Positions 45,804 through 55,386 of a stretch of DNA of 64,000 nucleotides are shown here, one piece after another. The position numbers were made by a program, and so were the translations under genes. The DNA is from Perkinsela sp. pyNocScin1 (lineage: Eukaryota > Euglenozoa > Kinetoplastea > Prokinetoplastida > Perkinselidae), in NCBI GenBank assembly GCA_964019655.1, contig CAXHTR010000002.1:62001-126000 (forward strand). The letters run 5' to 3'. The notes below the pieces were generated by a model. It worked only from the letters and a program-made list of their open reading frames with translations. It ran no database searches and was not told where the DNA came from. Each line of letters starts with the position of its first letter. The stretch's first letter is position 1.

Positions 45804-46316
45804 ATGTTAAGAAAAAGTGAGTGTTGGGAAAAGTATTCGGGAAGAGATAATGGATCGATAGTTTGCTGATTGGACAATGGAATAACTTTATACTTTTTAG
45901 ATTACTAGTGAGGGATTCTCATACTTCGTGAGCTTGATCTTATGAGCGATTCTTAAAATCTTTTTCCAGAGATTCGAGTCCAAGATGTCATGCGTATGCT
46001 AATGGCATTTCTCTTTTGTGGAAGATAGGTGAGGTACTTGGCAGCGATGTGACTTGCATGTTGTACCTGATGAGAACCCGCTTGATAGCCAAATCGTGCA
46101 GGCTTCCTCGGATGTTAGGGACTCATTTCACATTTGGCTTATCAAAAATAAAGAAGTAATCAACGATGCGCATACAAAATAAAGAAAATAATAACTTTTC
46201 AGTTGCTGCAAGTCATTCATGCAAACGCGGTGAAGGAGAGCATCGCTCTTTGGAATAGTGTCATGCGTATGCTTCTGTAAAGTCGTACCTCAGAAATCTA
46301 TCCAAACGACTGCCAT
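45804..46316 (-). other. Intergenic spacer, no gene seen
   Basis: AT-rich spacer marking the boundary between the LRR block and housekeeping genes. I see no RNA gene, repeat or ORF that I can support. Confidence 0.45.
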
Positions 46317-47078
46317 CTACGAGCTTTTCTTGCTTGGACATCTCCTCGAAAAGTGCGCAGTCGATCCGCAGTACTTACAGGCATCTGACGAGGCGCCTGA
46401 CTGTGCCCAGCGTTGCTGCTGCTGCCCCTGCTGCCCATACTGATATCCTGTATTGTCCGCCCTGAAGTCAACTGAACCTGTGTGCTTCGGGCGCTTCGAA
46501 TAGCGCTCGGTGCTCTCTGCAACCGCTGCCATCGCACTGCTTGAAGTCGCTTGCTCTTGGTGGCCACTAGCCGTCTTCGATGCATTCTTATGCGGACACT
46601 TTCGTGAAAAGTGTGCACTTGAGCCGCAGTGCGCACATGCATCCGCTGCAGACTTATCTCTCCTCGCACTTGCCTCTGAATAGCTGTGCGCTTGATAGGA
46701 GTAACTCTGCTGTTTGCTCACATACGGTGGTTGATCATAAGTCTGTGCTTCAAGGACATACGACTGACTACCTTCAGTGTACGCTGTGTTGTCATTTAAT
46801 GGCTTCTCTTCCCTTGTCAACTGCTTGCGCGCCTGTGGCTTCTCGTGCCGCTTCGCCTCAAGAACATGTCCCAGAACATTCGCCTTGTCCATTTTCTCGA
46901 TAACCTCATCGACGCACTCCTCTGGGCACGTGAGGTCAGCAAAGGCGTGCGGTGCGCCGCTCACCGTGTGCTTGTCCCAGCGGATCTTCGAGAGGAATGG
47001 CCAGCAGTCACCGATGAGGATGCCGAGGCATTTGTTGTTCGCGAATGGCGGAAAGTTCTCGACGCGGACGATGGGCAT
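46317..47078 (-). CDS. RRM and double CCHC zinc-knuckle RNA-binding protein, 253 aa
   Basis: Probable RNA-binding protein. An RRM-like domain spans about residues 1-78 (MPIVRVENFPPF, then GAPHAFADLTCPEECVDEVIEKM as the RNP1-like strand and helix). Two CCHC knuckles of the form CX2CX4HX4C follow: CAHCGSSAHFSRKC near residues 158-171 and CKYCGSTAHFSRRC at 234-247. Between them lie Gln-, Tyr- and Ser-rich segments. The ATG at 47078 matches the first strand of the RRM; the frame opens upstream only at a GTG. Confidence 0.85.
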   Translation of the reverse strand: MPIVRVENFPPFANNKCLGILIGDCWPFLSKIRWDKHTVSGAPHAFADLTCPEECVDEVIEKMDKANVLGHVLEAKRHEKPQARKQLTREEKPLNDNTAYTEGSQSYVLEAQTYDQPPYVSKQQSYSYQAHSYSEASARRDKSAADACAHCGSSAHFSRKCPHKNASKTASGHQEQATSSSAMAAVAESTERYSKRPKHTGSVDFRADNTGYQYGQQGQQQQRWAQSGASSDACKYCGSTAHFSRRCPSKKSS

Positions 47079-47191
47079 CTCTATTGGTAAAAACGAAAAA
47101 CAGAGCACAGTCGAAAGAAATCATGGGCGAAAATTCTTAAGTGTTTACTTCATGCTTTGAATCTTATAATTTCATTCGGCTGTCTGTGCGC

Positions 47192-47386
47192 TTATTTGGC
47201 GCTCGCCTGCTGGTTGGCGCGGCGCTTCTGGCCCGGGACCATGACGGTGGCGAGGTTGCGCTTGTTGTAGAGGTAGCGAAGCTTGGCGCGGCCGCGGGCG
47301 GCCTTCTTCGTCTCGGTCTTGGCGACCTTTGGTGTCTGGTTGCGAACCTTACCGGCGCGTGCGAGTGATCCGTGGACTTTTCCCAT
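47192..47386 (-). CDS. RPS30: 40S ribosomal protein eS30, 64 aa
   Basis: Small basic ribosomal protein. [22 protein letters not shown] matches the almost invariant eS30 N-terminus, followed by [13 protein letters not shown]. There is no ubiquitin-like fusion in front, as in yeast and unlike animals. It is the shortest certain gene in the window and is GC-rich compared with its flanks. Confidence 0.96.
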   Translation of the reverse strand: MGKVHGSLARAGKVRNQTPKVAKTETKKAARGRAKLRYLYNKRNLATVMVPGQKRRANQQASAK

Positions 47387-47560
47387 TGGAGAGCTTTATG
47401 CGAACGTAAATGCAAAAGAAAAATTTAAAAAAATTCTCACAAATTGTGGCTTTTCAAAGACTTTCACAGCAAACATGAAAGCACAGCGAGCATACTCGAT
47501 CGCTACCATACCGAAATGCAAAACCATCTCGAATCACCCGCTCCGACATAAAAATACACT

Positions 47561-48868
47561 TCAAGAAGTCTGGGCAGCCGCTTGCTGGGCAGCAAAGTAC
47601 GCCTGTACCTTTGCGAGCTCATTCTTCACCTCTTTCGACTCTTTTGCGTACTTGACACATGTCGGGTCTGTCAAAATTGATCTATACATCGCCTCCCAGC
47701 GCTCGTGGAGGCCCGCAGTCCCCGCTATCTCTCGTGGCCACGCAGCCATGGACTTCGCAATCAGGTCGACGCCGCCGTACTCGACGAGTTCGAACGGCCC
47801 GCGGGCCTGCATGCATGCCTGCAGCATCGTGAACAGGTGGTCCTGCATCTCAAAGTAGCTCGAGCAGTTCTTGATGACCCCGATGAGGATGGCCATCGGT
47901 GCGTCACTTTCCTTCAGATAGCGCTCCACCGCCTTCGGCTCGCGCTTCTGAATGTCCCGGAAGACGCGAAGGTGCTGTGGGAGCGCCTTGAACATTGTCT
48001 TATTCATGCCAGCAAAGACAGCGGCGATGCCACCGCATTCGACAAACTGCTTGGAGGCCTGTGGGACGACCCGCAGGATGGAAGACAGGAGAAGCGTGTA
48101 GTACCTCGTCTCGAGCGGGTCCCCAGACGCCCTCGTGTACAGGTCACAGAGCAGCTCAACCCCGCCGGGGTTTTTAAAGATACTCCGCTCGACTGTCCCG
48201 TCTTTGCCTTGGTGGATAGCAAGGAGCGCAAGCGCCCGGCTGCACAGGTGCGGTGAGTACGGGTCGGTGCCCTCCTTCGCTGCCTTGAGAAGCAGCGCGA
48301 CGCCATCTTTGGACTTGACGTGCTTCTGTGCGATCTCTTTGGACTCGAGCGCGATGTTCATGAGGCGGAGGAACCGGTCGCTATTGAAAAACTTGACGCG
48401 CTGGTTGTCGTAGTCGCGCCAGCGCCGGACAGCTTCGTCATACAGCTTCTCGCCGCCCGCCTCGTAGAACGCGTTCTCACCGAAAGCGTTGCCCAGGCCG
48501 AACTCGAAGCGGTCGGTGATCATTCGGGTGATATAGCCGTCGCCGAGCTCGTTGTCCTCCTCGAGCGCCTGAATCGCGAAGAACATCTGCTGCTTGAGGG
48601 GCAGCGGGCCGAACATGTAGTCCGGCGGGAGTTCGAGGGATATAACCTCTGGGCTCTCGTCGAAGGCCTCGAGCTTGGAGATGTTGCGGAGCAGGGGGCC
48701 GCGCATCGCCGCCCAGCCCGCGCGCATGGCGTCGTCCATGGGGACTGGGTTGATGTAGTAGAGCCCGCCAGCGAGCATCCCAGCCGCCCACGGCCAGATG
48801 TTGTGGAAGCGCTCCCACCCCCGCTCGTTGCCTCTGTACCACTGCGGTGCCACGTACTTGCGGATCAT
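47561..48868 (-). CDS. ARM-like helical protein with N-terminal membrane segment, 435 aa
   Basis: No family name recognised. One probable membrane helix lies at about residues 24-40 (WPWAAGMLAGGLYYINP). From about residue 160 the sequence looks like armadillo/HEAT helical repeats (GVALLLKAAKEG, SRALALLAIHQG, GVELLCDLYTRA, QASKQFVECGGIAAVFAGM). Conserved-looking PLLRNISKLEAFDESPEVISLELPP lies between. A mitochondrial membrane protein is plausible from the basic N-terminus, but this is inference. Coding sequence is markedly GC-rich. Confidence 0.85.
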   Translation of the reverse strand: MIRKYVAPQWYRGNERGWERFHNIWPWAAGMLAGGLYYINPVPMDDAMRAGWAAMRGPLLRNISKLEAFDESPEVISLELPPDYMFGPLPLKQQMFFAIQALEEDNELGDGYITRMITDRFEFGLGNAFGENAFYEAGGEKLYDEAVRRWRDYDNQRVKFFNSDRFLRLMNIALESKEIAQKHVKSKDGVALLLKAAKEGTDPYSPHLCSRALALLAIHQGKDGTVERSIFKNPGGVELLCDLYTRASGDPLETRYYTLLLSSILRVVPQASKQFVECGGIAAVFAGMNKTMFKALPQHLRVFRDIQKREPKAVERYLKESDAPMAILIGVIKNCSSYFEMQDHLFTMLQACMQARGPFELVEYGGVDLIAKSMAAWPREIAGTAGLHERWEAMYRSILTDPTCVKYAKESKEVKNELAKVQAYFAAQQAAAQTS

Positions 48869-49071
48869 CTTCTAACAAATTCGACAAATAATTGATAAAA
48901 GAAAAGGTACTTACTGTATCAGAAGCCCTCAAATTCTTTTTAAAGTCTATTTAGATCTTCGCAACGACTATTCAGCTTTACATACACTCTACTGAGATAA
49001 TTCACCAAAGGCTGTACTGCCTCAGCTTTTTTCGATAGAGTCGCCGACTTTAACTTCGAATCACTTTGCCT

Positions 49072-50649
49072 TCATGCCTTTGCCTTGTTTTCGTTCAAGA
49101 CCCACATAGGGTAGACATTCGTGCTATCATTCCACACGTTGACGATTTTGAAGGGCATGTGCGCGCTGGCGATGCAGTGCCGAACAGCTGCGTACCGCCA
49201 CACGCTGCTCGTCAGCGAGTCCATTCGGTTGTACAACCGGTTTGGCACCGCACACCACTTGCCGCACTGCTTGATCACGCGCTGGAGCTCTTTGTTCCTA
49301 CTGAAGAGGTGCATATTCTTCGCGACAGCCGATGGCTTGGCGGCTTTCATTGCAGCGGATGCGCTGAACCGAAGTGTCCTTCGCTCTGGCAGGAGCTGGA
49401 GGTCCATGTACGTCATCTTCGACGGCAGGACATCAGCGAATGTGCTACTGAGCGCATTCTCTTCGCCGCCGCGCACCAAGCTCGAGAACCGGTGCGCCAA
49501 AAAGGCGTTCTGTCGAATGAGCGTGTTGCCGTCGAAGGTGATCGGCTTTGGCATCAAGCTGATAAGCTTTCGAAAGATCGAGCTGCTCACGACGTATGTC
49601 GCGACAATGTTCTTATAGTGGTGCAGGGACTTCGCGTCGAGCTTTGGGGCATCGCCCGCTTCATCGTCATCGCGCTTAGGTACCTCCAGAACTCTGATAT
49701 TCCGGTAGATGTCTGCGTACTGCGAGAAGAACCGCTGCGGGTTCGGTACGATCGTCAGCCGGCAGCGCACCTTTATCTCGAGATCATGCAACGACTTTGG
49801 GTTTTGCGCTGCAAGGCGGCGTTCGAGCTTCCCATCGTTCACGTCGCGCAGTGTGATTACATTCCAGTCATCGAACTTTGCACGGGTCCGCTCCAGCGCC
49901 ATCGCCCGTGCCATTTGCGTGATGAAGCGAACGACCACCGGCTGATTCCGAACAAAAGGGATGCTCGCGAGCACTTTTGCAAGCACATCGAGTGCTTGCG
50001 TGAAAAAGCGCTGTGCGGTTTTTTTCGACTCTGTGAGACCCAGTCGAAGGCTTTCGAAGTATGCTCGGGCCTCTGGTTTCTCTGTAAGTGCAAACTTGGC
50101 AGTCTGTGCCTTGGGATCCCTGTACAAAAAGTCGGTCACCTCAACGCGATAGATAAAGTCAGTCGCGCTCGCCAGCTGCAGGTTCGATTTCCGCACAGTT
50201 TCAGCCAATCCTTCAGCAAACAGTGCGTGTGCTTTTGCACGGACCCGCGTTGCGCTCGGTATTCGGAGGCGCATCTTTGTTGCAGTACCATCGGGGCAGT
50301 GAATGCGCGCCCCCGCTTGCATAGCTGCAGCAGCGTGGCCGAGCGCAACATAGAGCTGCCGGACACCATCTGTGAAGGCGCCTTGCTTGTGGCGCTTGCA
50401 CCACGCGTCGAGGCTCATAGGCAGCACGTCGCTCGCACTGCCGAAAAACATTTTAGTTTGTGCGATCGTGTCGCTGTCTATGTGCGCGGCTGTTGGTGCA
50501 TTGCTTTTGAGCTTTTCTGCGGCGCTTTGGTTCACTTCGTTGTTATTGTTTTCCGGCTCGGAGCTATATGCTGGGCGTTGCGTAGAGATAAATCCCAAGC
50601 CAATTTTATTTACGGGGAGTTTGCCAGAAGGCTGAACGAGTCTCTGCAT
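49072..50649 (-). CDS. Hypothetical mitochondrial protein, 525 aa
   Basis: The N-terminus (MQRLVQPSGKLPVNKIGLGFISTQRPAYSSE) looks like a mitochondrial presequence with a cleavage site near residue 23-29. The rest is a soluble, basic, mixed alpha/beta protein with no motif I can name. Its size and basic character fit kinetoplastid guide-RNA or mitochondrial RNA-binding factors, but I cannot assign it. The DVNDGKLERRLAAQNPKSLHDLEIKVRCRLT region (about 270-300) looks like a beta-rich core. Confidence 0.83.
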   Translation of the reverse strand: MQRLVQPSGKLPVNKIGLGFISTQRPAYSSEPENNNNEVNQSAAEKLKSNAPTAAHIDSDTIAQTKMFFGSASDVLPMSLDAWCKRHKQGAFTDGVRQLYVALGHAAAAMQAGARIHCPDGTATKMRLRIPSATRVRAKAHALFAEGLAETVRKSNLQLASATDFIYRVEVTDFLYRDPKAQTAKFALTEKPEARAYFESLRLGLTESKKTAQRFFTQALDVLAKVLASIPFVRNQPVVVRFITQMARAMALERTRAKFDDWNVITLRDVNDGKLERRLAAQNPKSLHDLEIKVRCRLTIVPNPQRFFSQYADIYRNIRVLEVPKRDDDEAGDAPKLDAKSLHHYKNIVATYVVSSSIFRKLISLMPKPITFDGNTLIRQNAFLAHRFSSLVRGGEENALSSTFADVLPSKMTYMDLQLLPERRTLRFSASAAMKAAKPSAVAKNMHLFSRNKELQRVIKQCGKWCAVPNRLYNRMDSLTSSVWRYAAVRHCIASAHMPFKIVNVWNDSTNVYPMWVLNENKAKA

Positions 50650-50759
50650 ACTATGCTAACAAATTATCGATATTGAAAGAATCATGATGTGATGGCAGCC
50701 AAATTATGCGAAAAAACGCTATGCATACAACGGGTACATATGAAAAGCAAACAAAGTTC

Positions 50760-52229
50760 TCAGCGCTTTACAGGGTATCGACTCTCGGTGAGCTTCCGCT
50801 GCATATTGAGCCGCCGGCGCATCGGCTCCTGCAGTCCCTCCAGCATTTCCTGCTGCTGTACACAGATTTTCTGCTTGAGGTCACCTTTGTGCTGTGCTGT
50901 GTGCAGCAACTCCTCCGATTGCTCCTGCGCCTCAAGCTCGAGGTCGGCCCGCTTCTTTTCGAGCGTTTCGGTGAATTCTGCGAGCTCGGCATATTTTTCG
51001 TCTATGCGCACAGTTTGCTGCTGAGCACGCTCTGCCAGTGTTTCGTGGGCTGCTGCAATAACACACAGGTAGTCATCACGGAGGTCGATGTTCTCTTCAC
51101 TGCCATTTGCGAAAGCGTTGTCTTTATAGAACTCGACTTCGCCGCTATACTTCTCCATCACGGTCTTCACATCAGTCACGAGCGGCGCTCGGCACGTTTT
51201 CGCCTTGATTGTGCTGTGCAAAGCGGGAAGCTGGACGCCAACAACCTTTGCAGCTTTATCGAGAACACCCATCGAGCGATCGATCGCGCCTGTGTGGCTC
51301 ATCTGGCCCTTCTTCGTCACCTTCAGGTCGTGTATCGCTGCGTTGTGCGCATGGATTTGCTCGTTGAGATAGTCTGTGTCCTCTTTGAGGGAAAACCGCG
51401 CTTGGAGGTACTTGGAATGCGTGTCGGCCGCCTCGAGCTCGGCATCGACGACTTTCTTCTCCGCCTTCTGTGCCTCGAGCTCTTTCGTCCGCGCCTGCAC
51501 GTCTCGGTCTTTAACGCGAATGTCGTTCTCAGCCTTGGCTATTTTCAGCTTGAGCGCGTTGCTCACGCGATTTTCCTCGAGGAGGGCATCAACAGCGTCT
51601 GCCTTCGCATTGAGCTGGTCGCGAAGAATCTTTTGCTGGTTGTTCTGGTCTTCAATTTCCTTCTTGAGCTCTGCGATACGCCGCATATCGCTCTGGTACG
51701 TCTCCTCGCCTTTACGGAAAAATTCCTCCATGGACGCGCTCTTCTCGAGCGATGCCAATATCTCCGCGATGGATTTGCTCGACATCCCTGTCCGCTCGAG
51801 GACTTCAACGAGCTCAGCGTGGGCACTCTCGATGGCTGCGTCAACATTACTTATCTCGATGGGCAAACTCTGGAGCCGCTTCTCCAGACTTCCGACAAAA
51901 AGCCTTTCGAGCTCGATGAGCTTCTCCTTGCGCTGGACCTCGTCCGCCGCCTCGTGAGCTGCGAGCGCGTAGCTCGCTCCGTTCTTTCCATCTGCCTGCT
52001 CGAGGCGTTTAACCTCGCGCTCGTAGAGCATATTGGTGATCTCCTTGTCATCTTCTTCGTTGCGCTGCTGCAGCTTGCTAATATCGTCTTGCAAACTAAT
52101 TTTCTCGCTTTTCATGAGCTCAACGTTCATTTCCAGCGCTTCGAGACGCTTCTGCATGGCATCGACTTCATTTTGTAGCTTTTCAGCGCACCTGGCTATA
52201 GCACTCACGGTTTGCCCTGTGGGCGACAT
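50760..52229 (-). CDS. Long coiled-coil protein, 489 aa
   Basis: Almost the whole length is heptad-type coiled coil rich in Glu, Lys, Leu and Ala. Short breaks occur near residues 140-150 (SLPIEISNVD) and 325-350 (VVGVQLPALHSTIKAKTCRAP). The arrangement resembles cytoskeletal, kinetochore or intraflagellar-transport coiled-coil proteins, but no family marker is visible. The ATG at 52229 follows a TTG codon that also lies in frame. The C-terminus is basic (MRRRLNMQRKLTESRYPVKR). Confidence 0.85.
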   Translation of the reverse strand: MSPTGQTVSAIARCAEKLQNEVDAMQKRLEALEMNVELMKSEKISLQDDISKLQQRNEEDDKEITNMLYEREVKRLEQADGKNGASYALAAHEAADEVQRKEKLIELERLFVGSLEKRLQSLPIEISNVDAAIESAHAELVEVLERTGMSSKSIAEILASLEKSASMEEFFRKGEETYQSDMRRIAELKKEIEDQNNQQKILRDQLNAKADAVDALLEENRVSNALKLKIAKAENDIRVKDRDVQARTKELEAQKAEKKVVDAELEAADTHSKYLQARFSLKEDTDYLNEQIHAHNAAIHDLKVTKKGQMSHTGAIDRSMGVLDKAAKVVGVQLPALHSTIKAKTCRAPLVTDVKTVMEKYSGEVEFYKDNAFANGSEENIDLRDDYLCVIAAAHETLAERAQQQTVRIDEKYAELAEFTETLEKKRADLELEAQEQSEELLHTAQHKGDLKQKICVQQQEMLEGLQEPMRRRLNMQRKLTESRYPVKR

Positions 52230-52316
52230 CAAGAAATATAAAACTTATGTACTACAGAGCATATTGGGGAGTATAACGAAAGTGCATCGCCTCCAGTGCA
52301 AGCTGTCCAAAGCGCA

Positions 52317-53747
52317 CTAAAGAATGTAACAGTAACGACTGTTCACCACTATATCCCAAAGGTTAGCCATAGGAGTGGGATCAAATGGAAACCATGAAAT
52401 AGCTTTTTGCACGTCTGCTGTGCTATGCACGCTCTCCGGATTTGACTTCGGGAGCTTTTCTGCAAGTGGCTTGAAGCGCTCGACCACGCTCGGACAGATG
52501 CATGCGAAATTGACGTTTTTCAGCAGTGGCTTTACAATGCTAACCACGTCGACCCCCTTCGCCGCTCTGTCATGGAGCAAGGTCGCCAGATACATGATAG
52601 ACTGCAGAATTGCGTACCGAGTAATGAGCAAATGCTCTGGTGCCTCTGTTATGCTGACGATAACTCTGAGTTGCTTGATGAGCCACTCGAGCTGTGCCTT
52701 GAGAAGATCTGCATTGAGGAAAGCAGACTCACGCGCGCAATACGACGCTAGGAAGAGAATGTAATTCGTCGCAAGCTCGAACCGCCTCGATGCAATCGCT
52801 TGCTCTGTGTGGTCTCTCAGAATGGTATTGAGCGAAGCGTCCCCACTGGCGAGCGCGAAGTACACGAAATGGAGCGCGAGGGACTTACGAGCACTGGGAA
52901 CCCCTGCGAGGACCTCAAGGATCGTGTGTGCTTCAGCTACGATTGTCTCAGACATCGGTCTGTTTTCTCCTTCGAGAAGGCGAGTTAAAACGCCGCTGAC
53001 CAGCTCATCGAGAATCTGGGCAAGGGCTTCATTCGGAGTTTCGCGCTTCTGAATGTCGTTTTCTAATTCAATAAAGTACATCCAGAGCGCCCGAGCAAAC
53101 ACTCGGGTGCGGGCTGGGAAGAATATCCGCTCTCTGGGTACGTGCAGTAGCTCAACCAGCTTTTCCCGGCGAATGCTTTGGCGCTTGTAGGCGCCAGTGC
53201 CATCAGCCCTAACACAAAGCGCATCGAGGGAGCTCATAAGCATATTGATTAGGAAAAAGGGTAAAGCAGGCGCCCCATCTTGCATGTAGCTCTTCGACTT
53301 AATGAACGCCCCGAGCCAGCCATCGTCATCCCCATTCTTCATCAAAGTCATCGTTGCAAGGACAAAATCCGATGAAAATGACGCGAACAGGGCAAGTCTT
53401 CGGAAGTCCGATTCCCTTACGCATTCCATCTGCTTCACTGCGACGAGAATACTGTGCAGAACGTTGTCAAACATAACGAGGGCACTTTGCTGTGTGTGCC
53501 GCATGAGCTGCACGATTATGTTGAAGCACGTCATCAAGTGCGCTTTTCGGTCCGATTGCTCGAGAATCATGTTCCATGGAAACTCTCGAAATGATCGTGC
53601 TTTCAATCGATAGTAGCATCTTGGGTCCATTTTCCCATCCTGTTTATCAGTTGTTCTTGCTTGCACCCATTTGTTGGTGTCATCCAGCCAGTCGAGGACA
53701 TCTTGGGCAGATGAATACTGCAATATCCTGTCACTACTGCTCGGCAT
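52317..53747 (-). CDS. RRN3: RRN3/TIF-IA-like RNA polymerase I initiation factor, 476 aa
   Basis: Candidate RRN3, which bridges RNA polymerase I to the rDNA promoter. The C-terminal third follows the RRN3 pattern: LHFVYFALASGD, ASRRFELATNYILFLASYCAR with the Ala-Arg pair, LEWLIKQL, then TRYAILQSIMYL, then VNFACICPSVVERFKPLA, and finally the diagnostic FPFDP at residues 453-457. The N-terminal half is helical HEAT-like. The ATG at 53747 was chosen because the upstream extension starts at TTG. It is about 476 aa against about 600 in yeast and human. Its neighbours LAS1-like and YAR1-like support a ribosome-biogenesis role. Confidence 0.72.
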   Translation of the reverse strand: MPSSSDRILQYSSAQDVLDWLDDTNKWVQARTTDKQDGKMDPRCYYRLKARSFREFPWNMILEQSDRKAHLMTCFNIIVQLMRHTQQSALVMFDNVLHSILVAVKQMECVRESDFRRLALFASFSSDFVLATMTLMKNGDDDGWLGAFIKSKSYMQDGAPALPFFLINMLMSSLDALCVRADGTGAYKRQSIRREKLVELLHVPRERIFFPARTRVFARALWMYFIELENDIQKRETPNEALAQILDELVSGVLTRLLEGENRPMSETIVAEAHTILEVLAGVPSARKSLALHFVYFALASGDASLNTILRDHTEQAIASRRFELATNYILFLASYCARESAFLNADLLKAQLEWLIKQLRVIVSITEAPEHLLITRYAILQSIMYLATLLHDRAAKGVDVVSIVKPLLKNVNFACICPSVVERFKPLAEKLPKSNPESVHSTADVQKAISWFPFDPTPMANLWDIVVNSRYCYIL

Positions 53748-53830
53748 CTGATATTGAAGTGTAAAAGAAAGTAAGCATTTCGTACACAAGAATAAAAATT
53801 TGAGATTTGATTTACTTCATCAAGCCACAG

Positions 53831-54670
53831 CTAGAGTAGCCCTGGCGGCAGTGGGACTTCGAGGGATCTCAAACTACATTCCTGAATTCGGGTCGCCGTA
53901 TTCTTTTTGGCTTTTCCTGAAAAATTTTGATCAGGACGCTTCCTGTTTCTACCGCGAGGTAGACGTCGAGCGCATATTTCAGGATACGCTTCTTTGATGA
54001 GAGTACGCGATTCTTCTGCGTGTGGAATAGTCGCAAAGGACTCTTTCTCTTGTTGATTTTCCTCCTGGACTGTGTGTATAGAATGTGAAAGGCTCTTCAT
54101 CTGAGACGCAATCTTATTGTGCATGGGAACCCAATAGTAAGCTTCCAAGTAACACAGCGCCAAGAAAGAGCCATACACGAGCTCATCGAGCGAGGGCATT
54201 GTGGCATGTGTCGCATCGTGTCGTAAGCTGACGAGCTCTTCTGGTAGATTACGCTCTGCTGCACGCTCACGCACTGAATTGTGAATGGATTTCATTTTCC
54301 GCCGCTCTGCCAGAGTCGATTCGCGAAAGTCTCTATCGGTAACAATGTTCACCATTCGCACAATAGCAAGCGCATAGGAGGCAATTATCGACCCTTCAGT
54401 ATCCGTGGGCATTGCAGAACCGATCGAACATTGCAATTTCTCACCCTTGTGCTGTGAAAGGTGGAAAATTTGCGCTTGTCGAAGCGCAAGTGTCACCTCT
54501 ATGAAAGGCTCTTCCGCCTGGGAAAGCTTTATGCACTGCCGAGCGGCTTGTACGCCGAGCTTGGCGATCTGCACAGTATCTGAGAATAGTGTATCGCAGA
54601 CGTTGAGCCATGCAGACCAGTACCTGAATGACTGCTCATCTTGAGATTTCTCGATAGACATGTTACCCAT
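53831..54670 (-). CDS. LAS1: LAS1-like HEPN endoribonuclease, 279 aa
   Basis: Las1 cuts ITS2 of pre-rRNA together with the Grc3 kinase. Diagnostic sequence: ALAIVRMVNIVTD at residues 100-112, NLPEELVSLRHDATH at 141-155, then MPSLDELVYGSFLALCYLEAYYW. The HEPN catalytic pair R150/H155 (RHDATH) is intact. The N-terminal WSAWLNVCDTLFS fits. The last 80 residues are low-complexity, with a basic stretch (RRLPRGRNRKR) that may be nuclear targeting, and are much shorter than in fungal or animal Las1. Confidence 0.85.
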   Translation of the reverse strand: MGNMSIEKSQDEQSFRYWSAWLNVCDTLFSDTVQIAKLGVQAARQCIKLSQAEEPFIEVTLALRQAQIFHLSQHKGEKLQCSIGSAMPTDTEGSIIASYALAIVRMVNIVTDRDFRESTLAERRKMKSIHNSVRERAAERNLPEELVSLRHDATHATMPSLDELVYGSFLALCYLEAYYWVPMHNKIASQMKSLSHSIHTVQEENQQEKESFATIPHAEESRTLIKEAYPEICARRLPRGRNRKRPDQNFSGKAKKNTATRIQECSLRSLEVPLPPGLL

Positions 54671-54774
54671 GCAATATTAACGAGGTCTGGTTCTTTAAAT
54701 CTTACATTCTATTGTGCTCCATCTCAAAAGTAAATTGAATTTTATGGCCCATGCAGAGCAAAAGCTTTGATTTT

Positions 54775-55314
54775 CTACGAAGAAGTATCATCACCAGAAT
54801 CATCAGAATCGCTCGATGACTTTACGTCGACATCATCACGTGCCGCATCTTCGCACGTTCGGATAAATTCGTCGAGATCTTTGTCTTTGTCGATGAGGAG
54901 AAGTTCTGAATCCTCAAAGCCCAAATCTTGGATTTCTTGAAGCGCCGTATGACCACTGGAGTTCTTCACGGATGTATCACAGCCTGCATCAAGGAGTTTG
55001 ACGATGATTTCCTTTTGATTATTCATCGCTGCCCAGTGCAACGGTGTGTTCCCTTCTTTGTTTCTGATGTTCATATCGACTTTGTTTCTGTATTTATCTT
55101 TCAGAAGAAGGTCCACGATTAATATGTTCCCGTTCGCACAAGCATAATGAAGCATTGACTGACCGAAATCATTCTGTACGTTCACGAAATTGATGTTGTC
55201 ATCCAAGATTTGCTCTATGTCTGCAGCATCGGCCACATCACCGGCGCGAGCGCTGTCAATGAGGAACTCTATGATATCCGCTTCAGTTTCATCAGGGTAT
55301 ATTGAAGATTGCAT
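54775..55314 (-). CDS. YAR1: Ankyrin-repeat protein, YAR1-like, 179 aa
   Basis: Three ankyrin units are visible: FGQSMLHYACANGNILIVDLLL (about 50-71), EGNTPLHWAAMNNQKEIIVKLLDAG (88-112) and SGHTALQEIQDLGFEDSELLL. The layout matches yeast Yar1, the ribosomal protein uS3 (Rps3) chaperone: an acidic N-terminus with DSARAGDV, the GNTPLHWA repeat, a final degenerate repeat and a strongly acidic tail (SSSDSDDSGDD). Small ankyrin proteins are common, so orthology is likely but not certain. Confidence 0.75.
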   Translation of the reverse strand: MQSSIYPDETEADIIEFLIDSARAGDVADAADIEQILDDNINFVNVQNDFGQSMLHYACANGNILIVDLLLKDKYRNKVDMNIRNKEGNTPLHWAAMNNQKEIIVKLLDAGCDTSVKNSSGHTALQEIQDLGFEDSELLLIDKDKDLDEFIRTCEDAARDDVDVKSSSDSDDSGDDTSS

Positions 55315-55386
55315 GTTGAAAATCTAGCAAGAGAATGAAAATGAGAGCTGTGCTGCAAAAGAAAAATCTCGTAACACTTAACTCCC

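Noticed and set aside
45970-45985. tRNA T-loop-like sequence (gattcgagtcc)
   Set aside because: No matching acceptor stem, D-arm or anticodon arm could be built around it.
54928-55122. Antisense open frame within the ankyrin gene
   Set aside because: Opposite strand to a clear ankyrin protein and without coding character.
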